Shown: positions 1-12,031, numbered from the stretch's first letter. The stretch is 64,000 nt of DNA from Polynucleobacter sp. IMCC 30228 (GCF_021395205.1 NZ_JAJVCS010000001.1:310001-374000), one strand, 5' to 3'. Translations and numbers: made by a program. Notes: generated from the letters alone by a model not told the origin.

Positions 1-2231
<2,231 letters not shown>

Positions 2232-2488
2232 CTATAACGAGCACCATTGCTAGTAACCGTTACAGGTTTTTACTTCTACTTCTGACATGTTTGCGCCGTA
2301 ATCCAAACAATTTAAAACTCTTGCTTGTATTACTTTTGATTGATGATTCAATCACTACCCATATTACTTGTCTGATGCACTCTCAAAGATACATCAGACA
2401 CTTTGCTTACTCAAATTTTTAAAGAACAGCCAAAAGAAAATGGCAAAACTAAACGTTTTGAATCGCTTAGTTTTGCTATTTAGTTTGA
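2232..2488 (-). other. rRNA internal transcribed spacer between tRNA-Ala and 23S
   Basis: No gene is seen in this 257-base spacer. On the minus strand it contains a boxA-like antitermination element (TTCTTTAAAAATT, around 2413-2426) upstream of 23S. The same element recurs in the 16S leader near 4415-4428. It also contains the 5' half of the 23S processing stem. Confidence 0.7.
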
Positions 2489-2564
2489 TGGTGGAGGATG
2501 ACGGGATCGAACCGACGACCCCCTGCTTGCAAAGCAGGTGCTCTCCCAGCTGAGCTAATCCCCC
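2489..2564 (-). tRNA. tRNA-Ala(TGC)
   Basis: The minus strand starts GGGGGATTAGCTCAGCTGG and ends with an encoded CCA, 76 nt in all. The anticodon loop CTTTGCAAG gives anticodon TGC (Ala). It sits in the 16S-23S spacer downstream of tRNA-Ile, as in most Burkholderiales rrn operons. Confidence 0.97.
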
Positions 2565-2594
2565 ATCGACCCACTAAGTCTGTATTGCTTTTGG

Positions 2595-2671
2595 TGGTGG
2601 GTCTGGTAGGACTTGAACCTACGACCCCCGCCTTATCAAGACGGTGCTCTAACCAGCTGAGCTACAGACCC
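2595..2671 (-). tRNA. tRNA-Ile(GAT)
   Basis: The minus strand starts GGGTCTGTAGCTCAGCTGG and ends CAGACCCACCA with encoded CCA, 77 nt. The anticodon loop CTTGATAAG gives GAT (Ile). It is the first tRNA of the rrn spacer. Confidence 0.97.
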
Positions 2672-2726
2672 GTGGCTTTTGTTGTCAATCGATAAGTGTG
2701 GGCACTAAAGTTCCAGCATCTTTCTC

Positions 2727-4262
<1,536 letters not shown>

Positions 4263-4460
4263 AATTCCTGTGATCCTTGCGGATCGTCGCACTCATTCAA
4301 GAAATTGACTTGGTTAAAAACCAAATCTTTTTACTGTCTTGAGTACTGTTTTATTTACATCTGTCCCGAAGGACTGGATGCCTTTACCCAGTACCCACAA
4401 TTATCGATTGACTAATTTTTAAAGAGGGCTGAAATGGCTTTTTTAAGAAATTTCAGCGAA
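4263..4460 (-). other. rrn operon leader
   Basis: This non-coding stretch lies between the predicted rrn promoter and 16S. On the minus strand it carries a boxA-like sequence (CCCTCTTTAAAAATT, about 4413-4427) for antitermination and the 5' half of the 16S processing stem. The whole gap 4263-4609 holds no gene I can support. Confidence 0.7.
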
Positions 4461-4467
4461 GTCCGCT

Positions 4468-4496
4468 ACTATGACACAAGAATTGCAAGATGTCAA
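4468..4496 (-). promoter_or_regulatory. rrn promoter (sigma-70 type)
   Basis: On the minus strand a perfect TTGACA (4491-4496) is followed by a 17-bp spacer and CATAGT (4468-4473). This puts the start of transcription near 4461, about 200 nt upstream of mature 16S. The position and the near-consensus hexamers fit an rRNA promoter. Confidence 0.75.
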
Positions 4497-4609
4497 CACC
4501 CATCTAGGTATTTCTGCTGATATTTTCAGAAATTCTTTACAAAAAACGGCCAAATCTGAAGATTAGGGAAAACCCTAGTCAAAAGCGCAAAACAGGGTAA
4601 AATGATGCA

Positions 4610-5272
4610 ATGCACAAAATATGCTTTAAGGGTGCCGCAAAACCTACCCGCAAACCATTTATTTGTGGGCTTAATAGCCTGCCAGTGAGAGAACTGCATG
4701 CCGGTCATCGCGCTGCTATCTTGGCGCATTTTTTGCTTTTAGAAGCGGAAGATCGCCGTTTACGCTTTGGCCTTCCGTCTACTGATGTCGTTATTCAAAT
4801 CTATGTTGCCGAACTTGACTTTAAGCGGGATGCAATTTTTGGAATTTTCGATACCAACTTAAAGCTGATCGCGATTGCTCACCTAGCCTATTTACCGGTT
4901 GGGAACAAACGCAGTAAAGCTGCCGAATTTGGGGTTTCCGTTCTAGCCGAAAATCGTTATCAAGGGTGTGGCGCTGCATTACTAGAACGAGCAATCGTCC
5001 ATGCGCGCAATACTCAGGTCACCACTTTATTTGTGCATTGCTTAGCGCAAAATAAAATCATGGTGCATTTGGCACTAAAAGCAGGTATGCAAATTGACTA
5101 TGCCTATGGTGAAGCGGAAGCCTGCTTAAAGCTACCACCCGCAAATTCCAGCACGATTTTTGCTGAGGCCGTTAATGTCCAGCTTGCAGATTTTGATTTC
5201 GCCGTTAAATCCAATCTAAATCAATCAAATAAAGCTTTACGCTGGTTGCTGAAAAAAACCAAGGCCCAATAA
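4610..5272 (+). CDS. GNAT family N-acetyltransferase
   Basis: A 220-residue protein with a GNAT fold. The acetyl-CoA binding motif A is visible as VLAENRYQGCGAALLERA (about residues 111-128), with the Q-x-x-G-x-G/A pyrophosphate loop at 118-123. The substrate cannot be told. The gene is divergent from the rrn operon. A TAAAAT hexamer ends about ten bases before the ATG, so the message would have almost no leader. The downstream BON-domain gene is convergent, and a CCCAATAA/TTATTGGG inverted repeat (5265-5272 and 5294-5301) lies between the two stop codons. Confidence 0.8.
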   Translation: MHKICFKGAAKPTRKPFICGLNSLPVRELHAGHRAAILAHFLLLEAEDRRLRFGLPSTDVVIQIYVAELDFKRDAIFGIFDTNLKLIAIAHLAYLPVGNKRSKAAEFGVSVLAENRYQGCGAALLERAIVHARNTQVTTLFVHCLAQNKIMVHLALKAGMQIDYAYGEAEACLKLPPANSSTIFAEAVNVQLADFDFAVKSNLNQSNKALRWLLKKTKAQ

Positions 5273-5309
5273 GCAGGCCTAGCGCTGGCATCTTTATTGG
5301 GTTGCTAGC

Positions 5310-5966
5310 TTAGTTTTGTGGTGCCGGCTTAGTAGCCGCTGCAGCTGAATTTTTATTGGCCTGATCAATGCGTTCTTTGTCAGCCTCAGAAATCAAATCA
5401 AAAAACGTATAAACCGCTTTCACACCATTTGTTGAGCTCGCAATTTTCTTTGCACTTGCAGCCTCGGCTGCGGTCAAAATACCGAGCATATAAACGTTTG
5501 TACCTTCAGTCACGATATCCATTGAATTGGATGGGAGATTATTAGTAAAAATCATTTCCGTTTTAATTTTTGAAGTGAGATAGGCATCATTGGCTCGTGC
5601 CGTATAAGAACTAATGGGCCCAATGGTAAGTTCGTTAAAGACAGTACGAACATTTTTTAATTGCTTCACATCTGCTTCTGCTTGGCTTTTCATTTCTGCT
5701 GTTTTTACTTCACCAGTTAAAAGAACCTGTTGATTAAATGACGTTACATTGATGTGCGCGTCTTTGCCAAACTTATTGCTGAGCTGCGCCCCAGCTTCTA
5801 ACTGAATTCCAATGTCGGTTGCTTGAGCAGCTGCGGTGCGCCGGTCGGCTAGCACGCTTGCGCTGCCTGCAACTGCGCCGACCGCAATGACACCGCAGGC
5901 ATTTAATAAGCCCAGCAATGACAACAGACATAACAGCGCACTCACTGAACGAAATAGCGTTTTCAT
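5310..5966 (-). CDS. BON-domain outer-membrane lipoprotein (DolP/YraP type)
   Basis: A 218-residue exported lipoprotein. The N-terminus is a lipoprotein signal peptide with lipobox LLNAC (Cys24). Two BON domains follow (about 48-115 and 125-195), with a short Ala/Pro-rich tail. This matches DolP (YraP), which in E. coli helps maintain the outer membrane and activates septal amidases. The order rsmI, yraN, SIS protein, BON lipoprotein matches E. coli yraL-yraN-diaA-dolP, apart from the orientation of rsmI. The gene lies 18 bp downstream of the SIS-protein gene and is probably cotranscribed with it. Confidence 0.88.
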   Translation of the reverse strand: MKTLFRSVSALLCLLSLLGLLNACGVIAVGAVAGSASVLADRRTAAAQATDIGIQLEAGAQLSNKFGKDAHINVTSFNQQVLLTGEVKTAEMKSQAEADVKQLKNVRTVFNELTIGPISSYTARANDAYLTSKIKTEMIFTNNLPSNSMDIVTEGTNVYMLGILTAAEAASAKKIASSTNGVKAVYTFFDLISEADKERIDQANKNSAAAATKPAPQN

Positions 5967-5984
5967 CTGACCTGACCTCTAAAG

Positions 5985-6587
5985 TTAATCGAGCAAAACA
6001 TGATCAATCCCATCGCATAAGGCATGCAACAGAATTAAATGTGTTTCTTGAATTCGTGCCGTGCGCGACGCGGGCGCACATAAAAGTAAATCGTTTACGC
6101 CTAGTAAGTTGCTTAACTGACCACCGCCATTGCCGCTGAAGGCAATGACTTGAATGCCCATGGACTGCGCCGCCACAATTGCTTTCAACACATTTTTAGA
6201 GTTGCCAGAAGTAGTGATGGCCAATAAAATATCACCGGTTTTGCCAAGGCCGCGCACTTGCTTGCTAAACACTTCGTCATAGCTGTAGTCATTACCCACT
6301 GCAGTCAAAATAGAGGTGTCGGTGGTGAGGGCGATTGCTGCTAACTCCCGCCGCTCGCGCTCAAAACGACCGATCAGTTCGGCAGCAAAATGTTGTGCAT
6401 CGGCGGCTGAACCCCCGTTACCACACGCCATAATCTTGCCGCCGGCCTGAAGACAGTTAGCCATCGCCAAAATGGCTTGGGCTGCTAGCGCTGACAGAGT
6501 CTTCGCAGCCTCTTCTTGGCACGCAATACTATCTAAGAAATGCTGCGCGGTTCGCGTCTCTAAGCTCGGCAGGGTCTGGTTATTCAT
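5985..6587 (-). CDS. gmhA: SIS-domain phosphoheptose isomerase / DiaA-type protein
   Basis: A 200-residue SIS-domain protein. It is either GmhA (sedoheptulose-7-phosphate isomerase of LPS heptose synthesis) or its paralogue DiaA, which binds DnaA. The motif CGNGGSAADAQHFAAEL lies at 55-71. The four positions that bind zinc in GmhA appear kept (His66, Glu70, Gln180, His188), which favours a catalytic GmhA. The yraN-diaA-dolP context favours DiaA. The sequence does not separate the two roles with certainty. Confidence 0.8.
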   Translation of the reverse strand: MNNQTLPSLETRTAQHFLDSIACQEEAAKTLSALAAQAILAMANCLQAGGKIMACGNGGSAADAQHFAAELIGRFERERRELAAIALTTDTSILTAVGNDYSYDEVFSKQVRGLGKTGDILLAITTSGNSKNVLKAIVAAQSMGIQVIAFSGNGGGQLSNLLGVNDLLLCAPASRTARIQETHLILLHALCDGIDHVLLD

Positions 6588-6632
6588 CCTAATATTATGC
6601 CCCTAGTTTTACCAAGGGGCGATAAGCTGCCA

Positions 6633-6977
6633 TCAAAATGCGGCCTTAAGCCACTCTAGTTGATCGCCTTTTATAGCAATCACGTCAAAGCGGCACGACG
6701 GATAGTCCTTAGCGCGATAGTGGGATTGCAAATAGTATTGAGCTGTTTTATAAATCTTATTTTGTTTGCTGGCGTTAATGCTAGCTAGGGCGCCGCCCCA
6801 ATTGCTTGAGCTACGCGCCCTGACTTCTACAAACACTAAAGTAGCTTGATCACGCATAATCAAATCAATCTCGCCCATGCGGCAGCGATAATTTAAGGTG
6901 ACGAAGTTGAGACCTGCGCATTGAAGATACTCTTTTGCTGCTGCTTCAGCTTTTTTACCGATGTTGTGAATGTGAAT
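6633..6977 (-). CDS. yraN: YraN family (UPF0102) nuclease-fold protein, non-standard start likely
   Basis: A small endonuclease-like fold protein of unknown role. The core motif GEIDLIMRD...LVFVEVRAR (PD-(D/E)xK-like) is clear. The first in-frame ATG (6878) lies inside the conserved block, just after NYRCR. Upstream the frame stays open and encodes the expected N-terminal helix (GKKAEAAAKEYLQCAGLNFV, then TLNYRCR), but it has no ATG, GTG or TTG before the stop at 6984-6986. An ATT at 6977 preceded by GGTGA at 6 bases is the best candidate start, which would overlap the rsmI 5' region. The short 81-residue form would lack the first helix. Confidence 0.75.
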   Translation of the reverse strand: MHIHNIGKKAEAAAKEYLQCAGLNFVTLNYRCRMGEIDLIMRDQATLVFVEVRARSSSNWGGALASINASKQNKIYKTAQYYLQSHYRAKDYPSCRFDVIAIKGDQLEWLKAAF

Positions 6978-6988
6978 GGAGTGTCACC

Positions 6989-7882
6989 ATGGAATTGGGT
7001 ATAGCGGATTTTCTACAACAACAAGATTTACCGGCTAGTGCATTGTATGTAGTGGCTACACCGATCGGTAATTTAGGTGATATAACCTTGCGCGCGTTAC
7101 ATGTATTAAATGCAGTTGATGGCATTGCTTGCGAAGATACGCGTCATAGCGCTGCCCTGTTGCGGGCATTTGGCATTCATAAGAAATGTGTAGCGCTACA
7201 TGAGCACAATGAGGTTGCGGCTACTAAAAAAATGATCTCCCACTTAAAGCAGTCGCAACGTTGGGCTTATATTTCGGATGCTGGTACGCCAGGCATTTCA
7301 GATCCCGGCGCTAAGCTCGTCGGCGCTGTTCAGCAAGCGGGGTTTCGGGTGATCCCCATTCCGGGGCCCAGTGCGCTTACTGCGATTGCCTCAGTTGGCG
7401 GCGGGGCACTTGATCATTTACAAGGCCGCTTTCAATTTATTGGCTTCTTGCCCCATAAGGTAAAAGAGCGTGAGCGCGTTTTAAATGAAATTAATTTGTC
7501 TGCGCAAGCGAGTATTTTTCTTGAGTCGCCACATCAAATCCAATCTAGCTTATTGAATCTATCAGCGATTCTTAAACCTGAGCGCGAAATCATTATTGGT
7601 CGTGAGCTGACTAAAAAATTTGAAGCAATCGCTTTTTTAACTGCAGGCGCCTTAAAAGACTGGCTTGCCAACGCAATTAGTCTTAAGGGAGAATTTATTA
7701 TTTTAGTCGCCGGGGAGAAGTCTAGTGAACCACAGTCAGCCGACGCAGTGGCAGTACATCGCTGGATTAATGTACTTGCTGAATATTTAGGTAGCAAAGA
7801 GATTGCTAAGGTGGTGTCTACGGCTACCGGCATGCCCCAAAAAGCGGCGTATCAATTAGCGCTGATGGCTAAAAAACATTAA
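6989..7882 (+). CDS. rsmI: 16S rRNA (cytidine1402-2'-O)-methyltransferase RsmI
   Basis: A 297-residue SAM-dependent tetrapyrrole-methylase-fold enzyme that 2'-O-methylates C1402 of 16S rRNA. Motifs are YVVATPIGNLGD (20-31), EDTR (49-52) and SDAGTPGISDPG (96-107). The ATG at 6989 is chosen over an upstream in-frame start because the family begins shortly before the ATPIGN motif and GGAG (6978-6981) sits 7 bases before it. The gene is divergent from yraN, whose 5' end probably overlaps this leader. Confidence 0.95.
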   Translation: MELGIADFLQQQDLPASALYVVATPIGNLGDITLRALHVLNAVDGIACEDTRHSAALLRAFGIHKKCVALHEHNEVAATKKMISHLKQSQRWAYISDAGTPGISDPGAKLVGAVQQAGFRVIPIPGPSALTAIASVGGGALDHLQGRFQFIGFLPHKVKERERVLNEINLSAQASIFLESPHQIQSSLLNLSAILKPEREIIIGRELTKKFEAIAFLTAGALKDWLANAISLKGEFIILVAGEKSSEPQSADAVAVHRWINVLAEYLGSKEIAKVVSTATGMPQKAAYQLALMAKKH

Positions 7883-7884
7883 CT

Positions 7885-8184
7885 CTATTTGGCTGCGGCC
7901 TTCGCGGCCGGAGCTGTGATTGCAGCGACCGCGGGTGGCACTGGCGCTGTATTTTCCGCCACTGAGGGTGGTGCTGCGGCCGCACTCAGGGTAACCTGCC
8001 CAACCGGTTTAATCCGTTGTGCGATTCCTTTTTCTGCCTCAATGCTGCCGCCAGATTCGCGTTGGCCGCTATTAACATAAACCATTAACAATAAAATAAT
8101 GAGAAGCGGTACAAAAAAACTGAGGCTAACCACCACAATTAATTGTTTTGGGGTTTTAATTAAACTACCGTGACCATTGCTCAT
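7885..8184 (-). CDS. Membrane-anchored cytochrome c5-like N-terminal stub without haem domain
   Basis: A 99-residue protein with one transmembrane helix (about 15-38), a short charged stretch containing GIAQRIKPVGQVTL, and an Ala/Pro-rich tail. The segment SLIKTPKQLI plus R-I-x-P-V-G resembles the N-terminus of betaproteobacterial membrane-anchored cytochrome c5 proteins. The frame stops before any CxxCH haem site, and none occurs in the gene. It is either a reduced relative or a truncated gene. Its stop lies 2 bp from the convergent rsmI stop. Confidence 0.6.
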   Translation of the reverse strand: MSNGHGSLIKTPKQLIVVVSLSFFVPLLIILLLMVYVNSGQRESGGSIEAEKGIAQRIKPVGQVTLSAAAAPPSVAENTAPVPPAVAAITAPAAKAAAK

Positions 8185-8277
8185 TATTTTGCTCTTTTGC
8201 TAGTTTTTTTCGTTGATTTGTTAATTATAGCCAGCCCGAACGATTCCGGCACTTACAATAGAGCCTTAGTTCTTAAT

Positions 8278-8353
8278 GCGCCCGTAGCTCAGTGGATAGA
8301 GTATTGGCCTCCGAAGCCAAGGGTCGCGCGTTCGATTCGCGCCGGGCGCACCA
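8278..8353 (+). tRNA. tRNA-Arg(CCG)
   Basis: A 76-nt cloverleaf that starts GCGCCCGTAGCTCAG and ends GGGCGC-A-CCA with encoded CCA. The anticodon loop CTCCGAA gives CCG at 8311-8313. The acceptor stem GCGCCCG/CGGGCGC pairs fully. Confidence 0.97.
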
Positions 8354-8365
8354 GCATGGGTAACT

Positions 8366-8379
8366 TTGATCCAAATCAA
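8366..8379. promoter_or_regulatory. FNR/ANR-type box upstream of desaturase
   Basis: A perfect TTGAT-CCAA-ATCAA palindrome, the FNR-family consensus. A TATCAT hexamer (8401-8406) predicts a start near 8413, so the box centre (8372.5) falls at about -41, the class II activator position. It lies between tRNA-Arg and the desaturase GTG start. Confidence 0.6.
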
Positions 8380-8433
8380 GCGGAAAAAACCAAAAAGCTC
8401 TATCATTCAAGCGTCTAAACCTCTATTTACATT

Positions 8434-9567
8434 GTGTCCAACTCTTTAAACCCCTCCTATGTTGATTCTTCGCGCGTTGCGCCGCTAACGCCCGATCAAC
8501 CATTGCCTCACCGTAAAATTATTCGCAGCTGGTTAGAGCCGATGGCGAAGGGCGAAACGAGTCGGGCAATTGCTTTACTTATGTTTGACGCAACACTTTG
8601 GCTAGGCGCCATTTTTGCCACCGTCTATTTTGAACATATTTTGCTTAAAATACTTTTTGGCGTAATCGCAGGATTTATCACAGGACGTATCTTTATCCTT
8701 GGGCACGATGCTTGTCATCAAAGCTTTACCGCTAATCGCGAACTGAATAAAGTACTTGGACGCATTGCCTTTTTGCCTTCGTTAACCCCCTACAGCCTCT
8801 GGGACATTGGTCACAACGTTGTTCATCACGGGCAAACGAATTTAAAAGGTTTTGATTTTGTGTGGGCGCCACTTTCAAAAGCCGAGTTTGATGCTTTACC
8901 TGCATGGCGCCAAACCCTTGAGCGCATTTATCGCAGCGGCTGGGGCCCAGTACTGTATTACATGATTGAAATCTGGTGGAAAAGAGAATACTTTCCCAAT
9001 GCCACTTATAAGCCAGCGAACCGTGCCATTTTTATGAAAGATAACTATTTGGTCTCGGCCTTTGCGGTTCTGTGGCTTGGCTCACTCATTGCTGGGGCTT
9101 GGCTTACCGACCAATCGATTTGGATTACCCTGCTCACCGGTTTTGCTTTGCCATTTTTATTTTGGAATGGCATGATTGGTTTTGTAGTTTACGTACACCA
9201 CACCCACCCCTCAGTGTCTTGGTACGATAAAAAATCGGAATGGTTAAGGGCTCAGCCCTTTGTTTCTACCACCGTTCATCTGACTTTTAATTTTGTCTGG
9301 GGCGCATTAATGCACCATATCATGGAGCACACGGCTCACCATGTAGATATGTCGATTCCCCTATATCGTCTTAAAGAGGCTCAGGCGAAGCTAGAAACTG
9401 TTTTACCAGAGCGAATTTTTATCCAAAAATTCTCCTGGAAATGGTATTTTGATACTGCCAGAGCTTGTAAGCTGTATGACTTTGAAAATAAGGCCTGGCT
9501 AGATTTTGATGGCAATAAAACCGCTGATTCAGTGAAAATTATGCTGACGCCTGCCCCAGCTTGCTAA
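8434..9567 (+). CDS. Membrane fatty acid desaturase
   Basis: A 377-residue integral membrane di-iron desaturase. It would introduce a double bond into acyl chains using O2. Three histidine clusters are present: HDACH (91-95), HNVVHH (127-132) and HHIMEHTAHH (294-303). Hydrophobic segments lie around 45-85 and 205-255. The start is a GTG with no strong ribosome-binding site; ATG at residue 37 is too close to the first membrane segment to be preferred. A perfect FNR-type box lies 55 bp upstream, which is notable for an oxygen-consuming enzyme. Confidence 0.88.
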   Translation: MSNSLNPSYVDSSRVAPLTPDQPLPHRKIIRSWLEPMAKGETSRAIALLMFDATLWLGAIFATVYFEHILLKILFGVIAGFITGRIFILGHDACHQSFTANRELNKVLGRIAFLPSLTPYSLWDIGHNVVHHGQTNLKGFDFVWAPLSKAEFDALPAWRQTLERIYRSGWGPVLYYMIEIWWKREYFPNATYKPANRAIFMKDNYLVSAFAVLWLGSLIAGAWLTDQSIWITLLTGFALPFLFWNGMIGFVVYVHHTHPSVSWYDKKSEWLRAQPFVSTTVHLTFNFVWGALMHHIMEHTAHHVDMSIPLYRLKEAQAKLETVLPERIFIQKFSWKWYFDTARACKLYDFENKAWLDFDGNKTADSVKIMLTPAPAC

Positions 9568-9608
9568 AACGGGTAAAATAGCATTTCTGTAGATTAGTAC
9601 CCCTCGGA

Positions 9609-9800
9609 ATGCTTATGACCACCTCAACCACCGCCCCAACCCAAGACACCTCACAAAGCCTTAAATTTTGCTCATCTTGTAGTCGCGAGAAGCGCTTAGA
9701 AGGTGGTACGTGGATTCCTACGAGCAATCGCAAACAGCGCTGGATTTGTGCCAGCTGCCTCTATAACCGTACTCATCGTACGGGCTCAGCTAAAACCTAA
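9609..9800 (+). CDS. Small zinc-ribbon-like protein of unknown function
   Basis: A 63-residue basic protein with two CxxC pairs (FCSSC and ICASC) about 27 residues apart, consistent with one zinc ribbon. A Thr-rich N-terminus precedes the first pair. ATG at 9609 or 9615 could start it. The order of Cys pairs around a KRKEGGTW-like core recalls small nucleic-acid-binding ribbons, but no role can be assigned. It is convergent with priA. Confidence 0.6.
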   Translation: MLMTTSTTAPTQDTSQSLKFCSSCSREKRLEGGTWIPTSNRKQRWICASCLYNRTHRTGSAKT

Positions 9801-9815
9801 CGTCGGCTTGGGTAT

Positions 9816-9850
9816 AACTAAGGTCTACAGAGTAGGTAGGGCCTTTAGTT
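9816..9850. terminator. Possible bidirectional terminator between zinc-ribbon gene and priA
   Basis: An imperfect inverted repeat pairs AACTAAGG (9816-9823) with CCTTTAGTT (9842-9850), in the gap between convergent genes. It reaches the priA stop codon. The T tract is weak on both sides. Confidence 0.35.
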
Positions 9851-11982
9851 TAAATAAGCGCTGGATCGCGCTCAATCGACCAGCGTATTTTGTCCTTCTT
9901 ACTAATACGCCCTTGCGACTGACCTCGTAAGAAGGTATCAATTTGCTCTAAAACACCTTGTAAATGATTCCGATGATTGGCTTCAATAACTAATTGGGCG
10001 CGTTCTAAGCCTGCAATTCGCACCATACTCTTCGCTACGGGATCGTATATTTTTACCTGCTGTTCGGCGTCAAAGTGGCTGGCTGCCTCTTGTTTAAGCT
10101 GCGCTAAAAATACCAATACCTTGCTTAACACTTTTCCCTCGGCGTGAATCAAGGCCTGAAAAGTAAAAGGCGGCAACTGCGCTTCTTCACGTTCAGTTGC
10201 TAACTGCGCTAAAAAACCATCGACATCATGCTGAATTAAGTATTGAAAAACAGCGGCATTTGGATGGCGGGTTTCAATATAAATTTGACTTATTTTTTCT
10301 ACACCATCGCTTCGACCAGCGCGCCCAGCGACCTGAACGAGTTGTGCAAATAAGCGTTCCGGAGCACGATAATCGTGAGAATATAAACGCGCATCAGCAT
10401 CTAATACGCCAACTACACGGATATTTTGATAGTCATGACCCTTCGCAATCATTTGTGTGCCGATAATAATGTCGATTTCACCAGCATGCACCGCCTGCAT
10501 CATATCTTCAGCGCCACGCCCCCTGCGACTACTATCAGCATCAATCCGCAAGATGCGGGCGTTTGGCCAAGCTAGGCCGATTGCATCTTCAATTTTTTGT
10601 GTTCCTTGCCCAATGGGTCGTATATCGGCATCTCCGCATTCAGGACAACTCTTAGGTACAGACTTTACCAAGCCACAATGGTGACAACTCAAAATCGGCT
10701 TAGCAGTAATTGCACCTGGCTTATGCAAGACTAAATATGCACTGCATTGCGCGCACTGTGAAAGCCAGCCGCAAGATAAGCAAGTTAAAACAGGAGCATA
10801 CCCACGGCGATTAATTAGCACTAAACTTTGCTCCTGCTGCTGTAAGTTAGCATCAATTGCATTGGCCAGAGGCCTTGAAAGATGAATTTTTTTAGCACCA
10901 GCAGATTGATTATTTTTGTCTTTTAAATCAATCAAGCGTATTTCTGGCATTGCACCGCCTTGTGCTCGCTGGTTTAGCTGGATTAAGTCATAGCGCCTAT
11001 TGCGTGCGGCCAACCAAGTTTCTAAAGAGGGTGTAGCAGAAGAAAGAACAATAGGAATGTGTAAATTATGAGCGCGCCAAACTGCTAAATCACGTGCTGA
11101 ATAACGCGTACCTTCTTGCTGTTTATACGATGTATCGTGCTCTTCATCAACGACGATTGCCCTTAAGTGCGGAATGGGAGTAAGGACAGCTAAACGGGTA
11201 CCAAGAATGATTTGCGCCCGACCAATTTGTGCTTCATACCAGGCCATGCCGCGTTTTTTTTCTGCCAACGCACTATGTAAGACAGCTAGTGTGTGCCCTG
11301 GAAAATGCGCACGCACACTTCTCTCTAATTGCGGGGTTAAATTAATTTCGGGCACCAAAATCAGCACTTGAGCATTTTTTTCTGCCAATATATTAGCCAG
11401 CCAATTTAAAAAAACGGCCGTTTTGCCACTACCTGTTCTGCCCTGCAATAATGTGGCGCGCAAGCCGCTCTTCTGGCTGTCTTGTTTTTGATTATTTAAT
11501 TTTGTTAACGCAGCGGCCTGCTCTGCATTTAGCGCTGCCGTCAGAATGGCGCCGGTAGCCTTAGCGCTTTTGCTGCTGGAGTGGGGGCCACTATCCTGAC
11601 TAATGGCCGCCTGATCCATTAGCGCAAGTTGTAGTTTTGGCCAATTTTTGGGTTTTTTCCAATATTGCGGAATACTTGGAATGAGGGTTTCGCCAAGCCC
11701 TTGAATATAGTACGTGCTGGCAAATACCATGAGCTGCATTAATTGGGGGTCTAAGGCCGGAATCGGTGCAAGTTGCGTAACTGTCTTTAATTGGGCCGGC
11801 TCTAGGGCAGTGTCATGGCTTACTTGAACCACAACCCCAACTAAATTTCCGCGGCCAAATGGTACCTCAACCAATTGGCCAATAAGGGGATCTTGCCCTA
11901 ATTTTTCACTATTCCAAATATAGTCAAAGCATTGGCGCAGGGGCTTATCAATCGCAACCTGAACAATGAGGGGCTTAGTCAT
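9850..11982 (-). CDS. priA: Primosomal protein N' (replication restart helicase PriA)
   Basis: A 710-residue 3'-5' superfamily 2 helicase that reloads the replisome at stalled forks. The N-terminal DNA-binding domain spans about 1-110. Walker A is GRTGSGKT (181-188) and the DEAH-type motif is DEEH (279-282). A zinc-binding insert has CLSC, CAQC, CHHCG and CPECG cysteines (about 411-455). The C-terminal helicase motif QVAGRAGR is present. It is the last gene of the minus-strand block. The 283-bp upstream gap carries two pairs of DnaA-box-like 9-mers. Confidence 0.97.
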   Translation of the reverse strand: MTKPLIVQVAIDKPLRQCFDYIWNSEKLGQDPLIGQLVEVPFGRGNLVGVVVQVSHDTALEPAQLKTVTQLAPIPALDPQLMQLMVFASTYYIQGLGETLIPSIPQYWKKPKNWPKLQLALMDQAAISQDSGPHSSSKSAKATGAILTAALNAEQAAALTKLNNQKQDSQKSGLRATLLQGRTGSGKTAVFLNWLANILAEKNAQVLILVPEINLTPQLERSVRAHFPGHTLAVLHSALAEKKRGMAWYEAQIGRAQIILGTRLAVLTPIPHLRAIVVDEEHDTSYKQQEGTRYSARDLAVWRAHNLHIPIVLSSATPSLETWLAARNRRYDLIQLNQRAQGGAMPEIRLIDLKDKNNQSAGAKKIHLSRPLANAIDANLQQQEQSLVLINRRGYAPVLTCLSCGWLSQCAQCSAYLVLHKPGAITAKPILSCHHCGLVKSVPKSCPECGDADIRPIGQGTQKIEDAIGLAWPNARILRIDADSSRRGRGAEDMMQAVHAGEIDIIIGTQMIAKGHDYQNIRVVGVLDADARLYSHDYRAPERLFAQLVQVAGRAGRSDGVEKISQIYIETRHPNAAVFQYLIQHDVDGFLAQLATEREEAQLPPFTFQALIHAEGKVLSKVLVFLAQLKQEAASHFDAEQQVKIYDPVAKSMVRIAGLERAQLVIEANHRNHLQGVLEQIDTFLRGQSQGRISKKDKIRWSIERDPALI

Positions 11983-12010
11983 TACAGCGCTTTAGCGGGT
12001 TAACTTTACT

Positions 12011-12031
12011 TGTGGATAAGTCTGTGGATAT
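12011..12031. promoter_or_regulatory. Pair of DnaA-box-like 9-mers upstream of priA
   Basis: TGTGGATAA (12011-12019, perfect consensus on the minus strand) and TGTGGATAT (12023-12031) start 12 bp apart. The pair lies just upstream of the priA start. Confidence 0.45.

Noticed and set aside
2331..2360. TTGATTGATGATTCAATCAC as an FNR-type site
   Set aside because: Spacing and half-sites do not fit TTGAT-N4-ATCAA, and it lies in the rRNA spacer.
4526..4729. Minus-strand frame of 67 codons overlapping the GNAT start
   Set aside because: It is antisense to the GNAT gene and the rrn upstream region, with no ribosome-binding site or recognisable family.
5265..5301. CCCAATAA/TTATTGGG hairpin as a strong terminator
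   Set aside because: The repeat is real, but the loop is long and no T run follows on either strand.
6935..6988. N-terminal extension of RsmI from an upstream in-frame start
   Set aside because: The family starts shortly before ATPIGN, and GGAG fits ATG 6989; the extension overlaps yraN.
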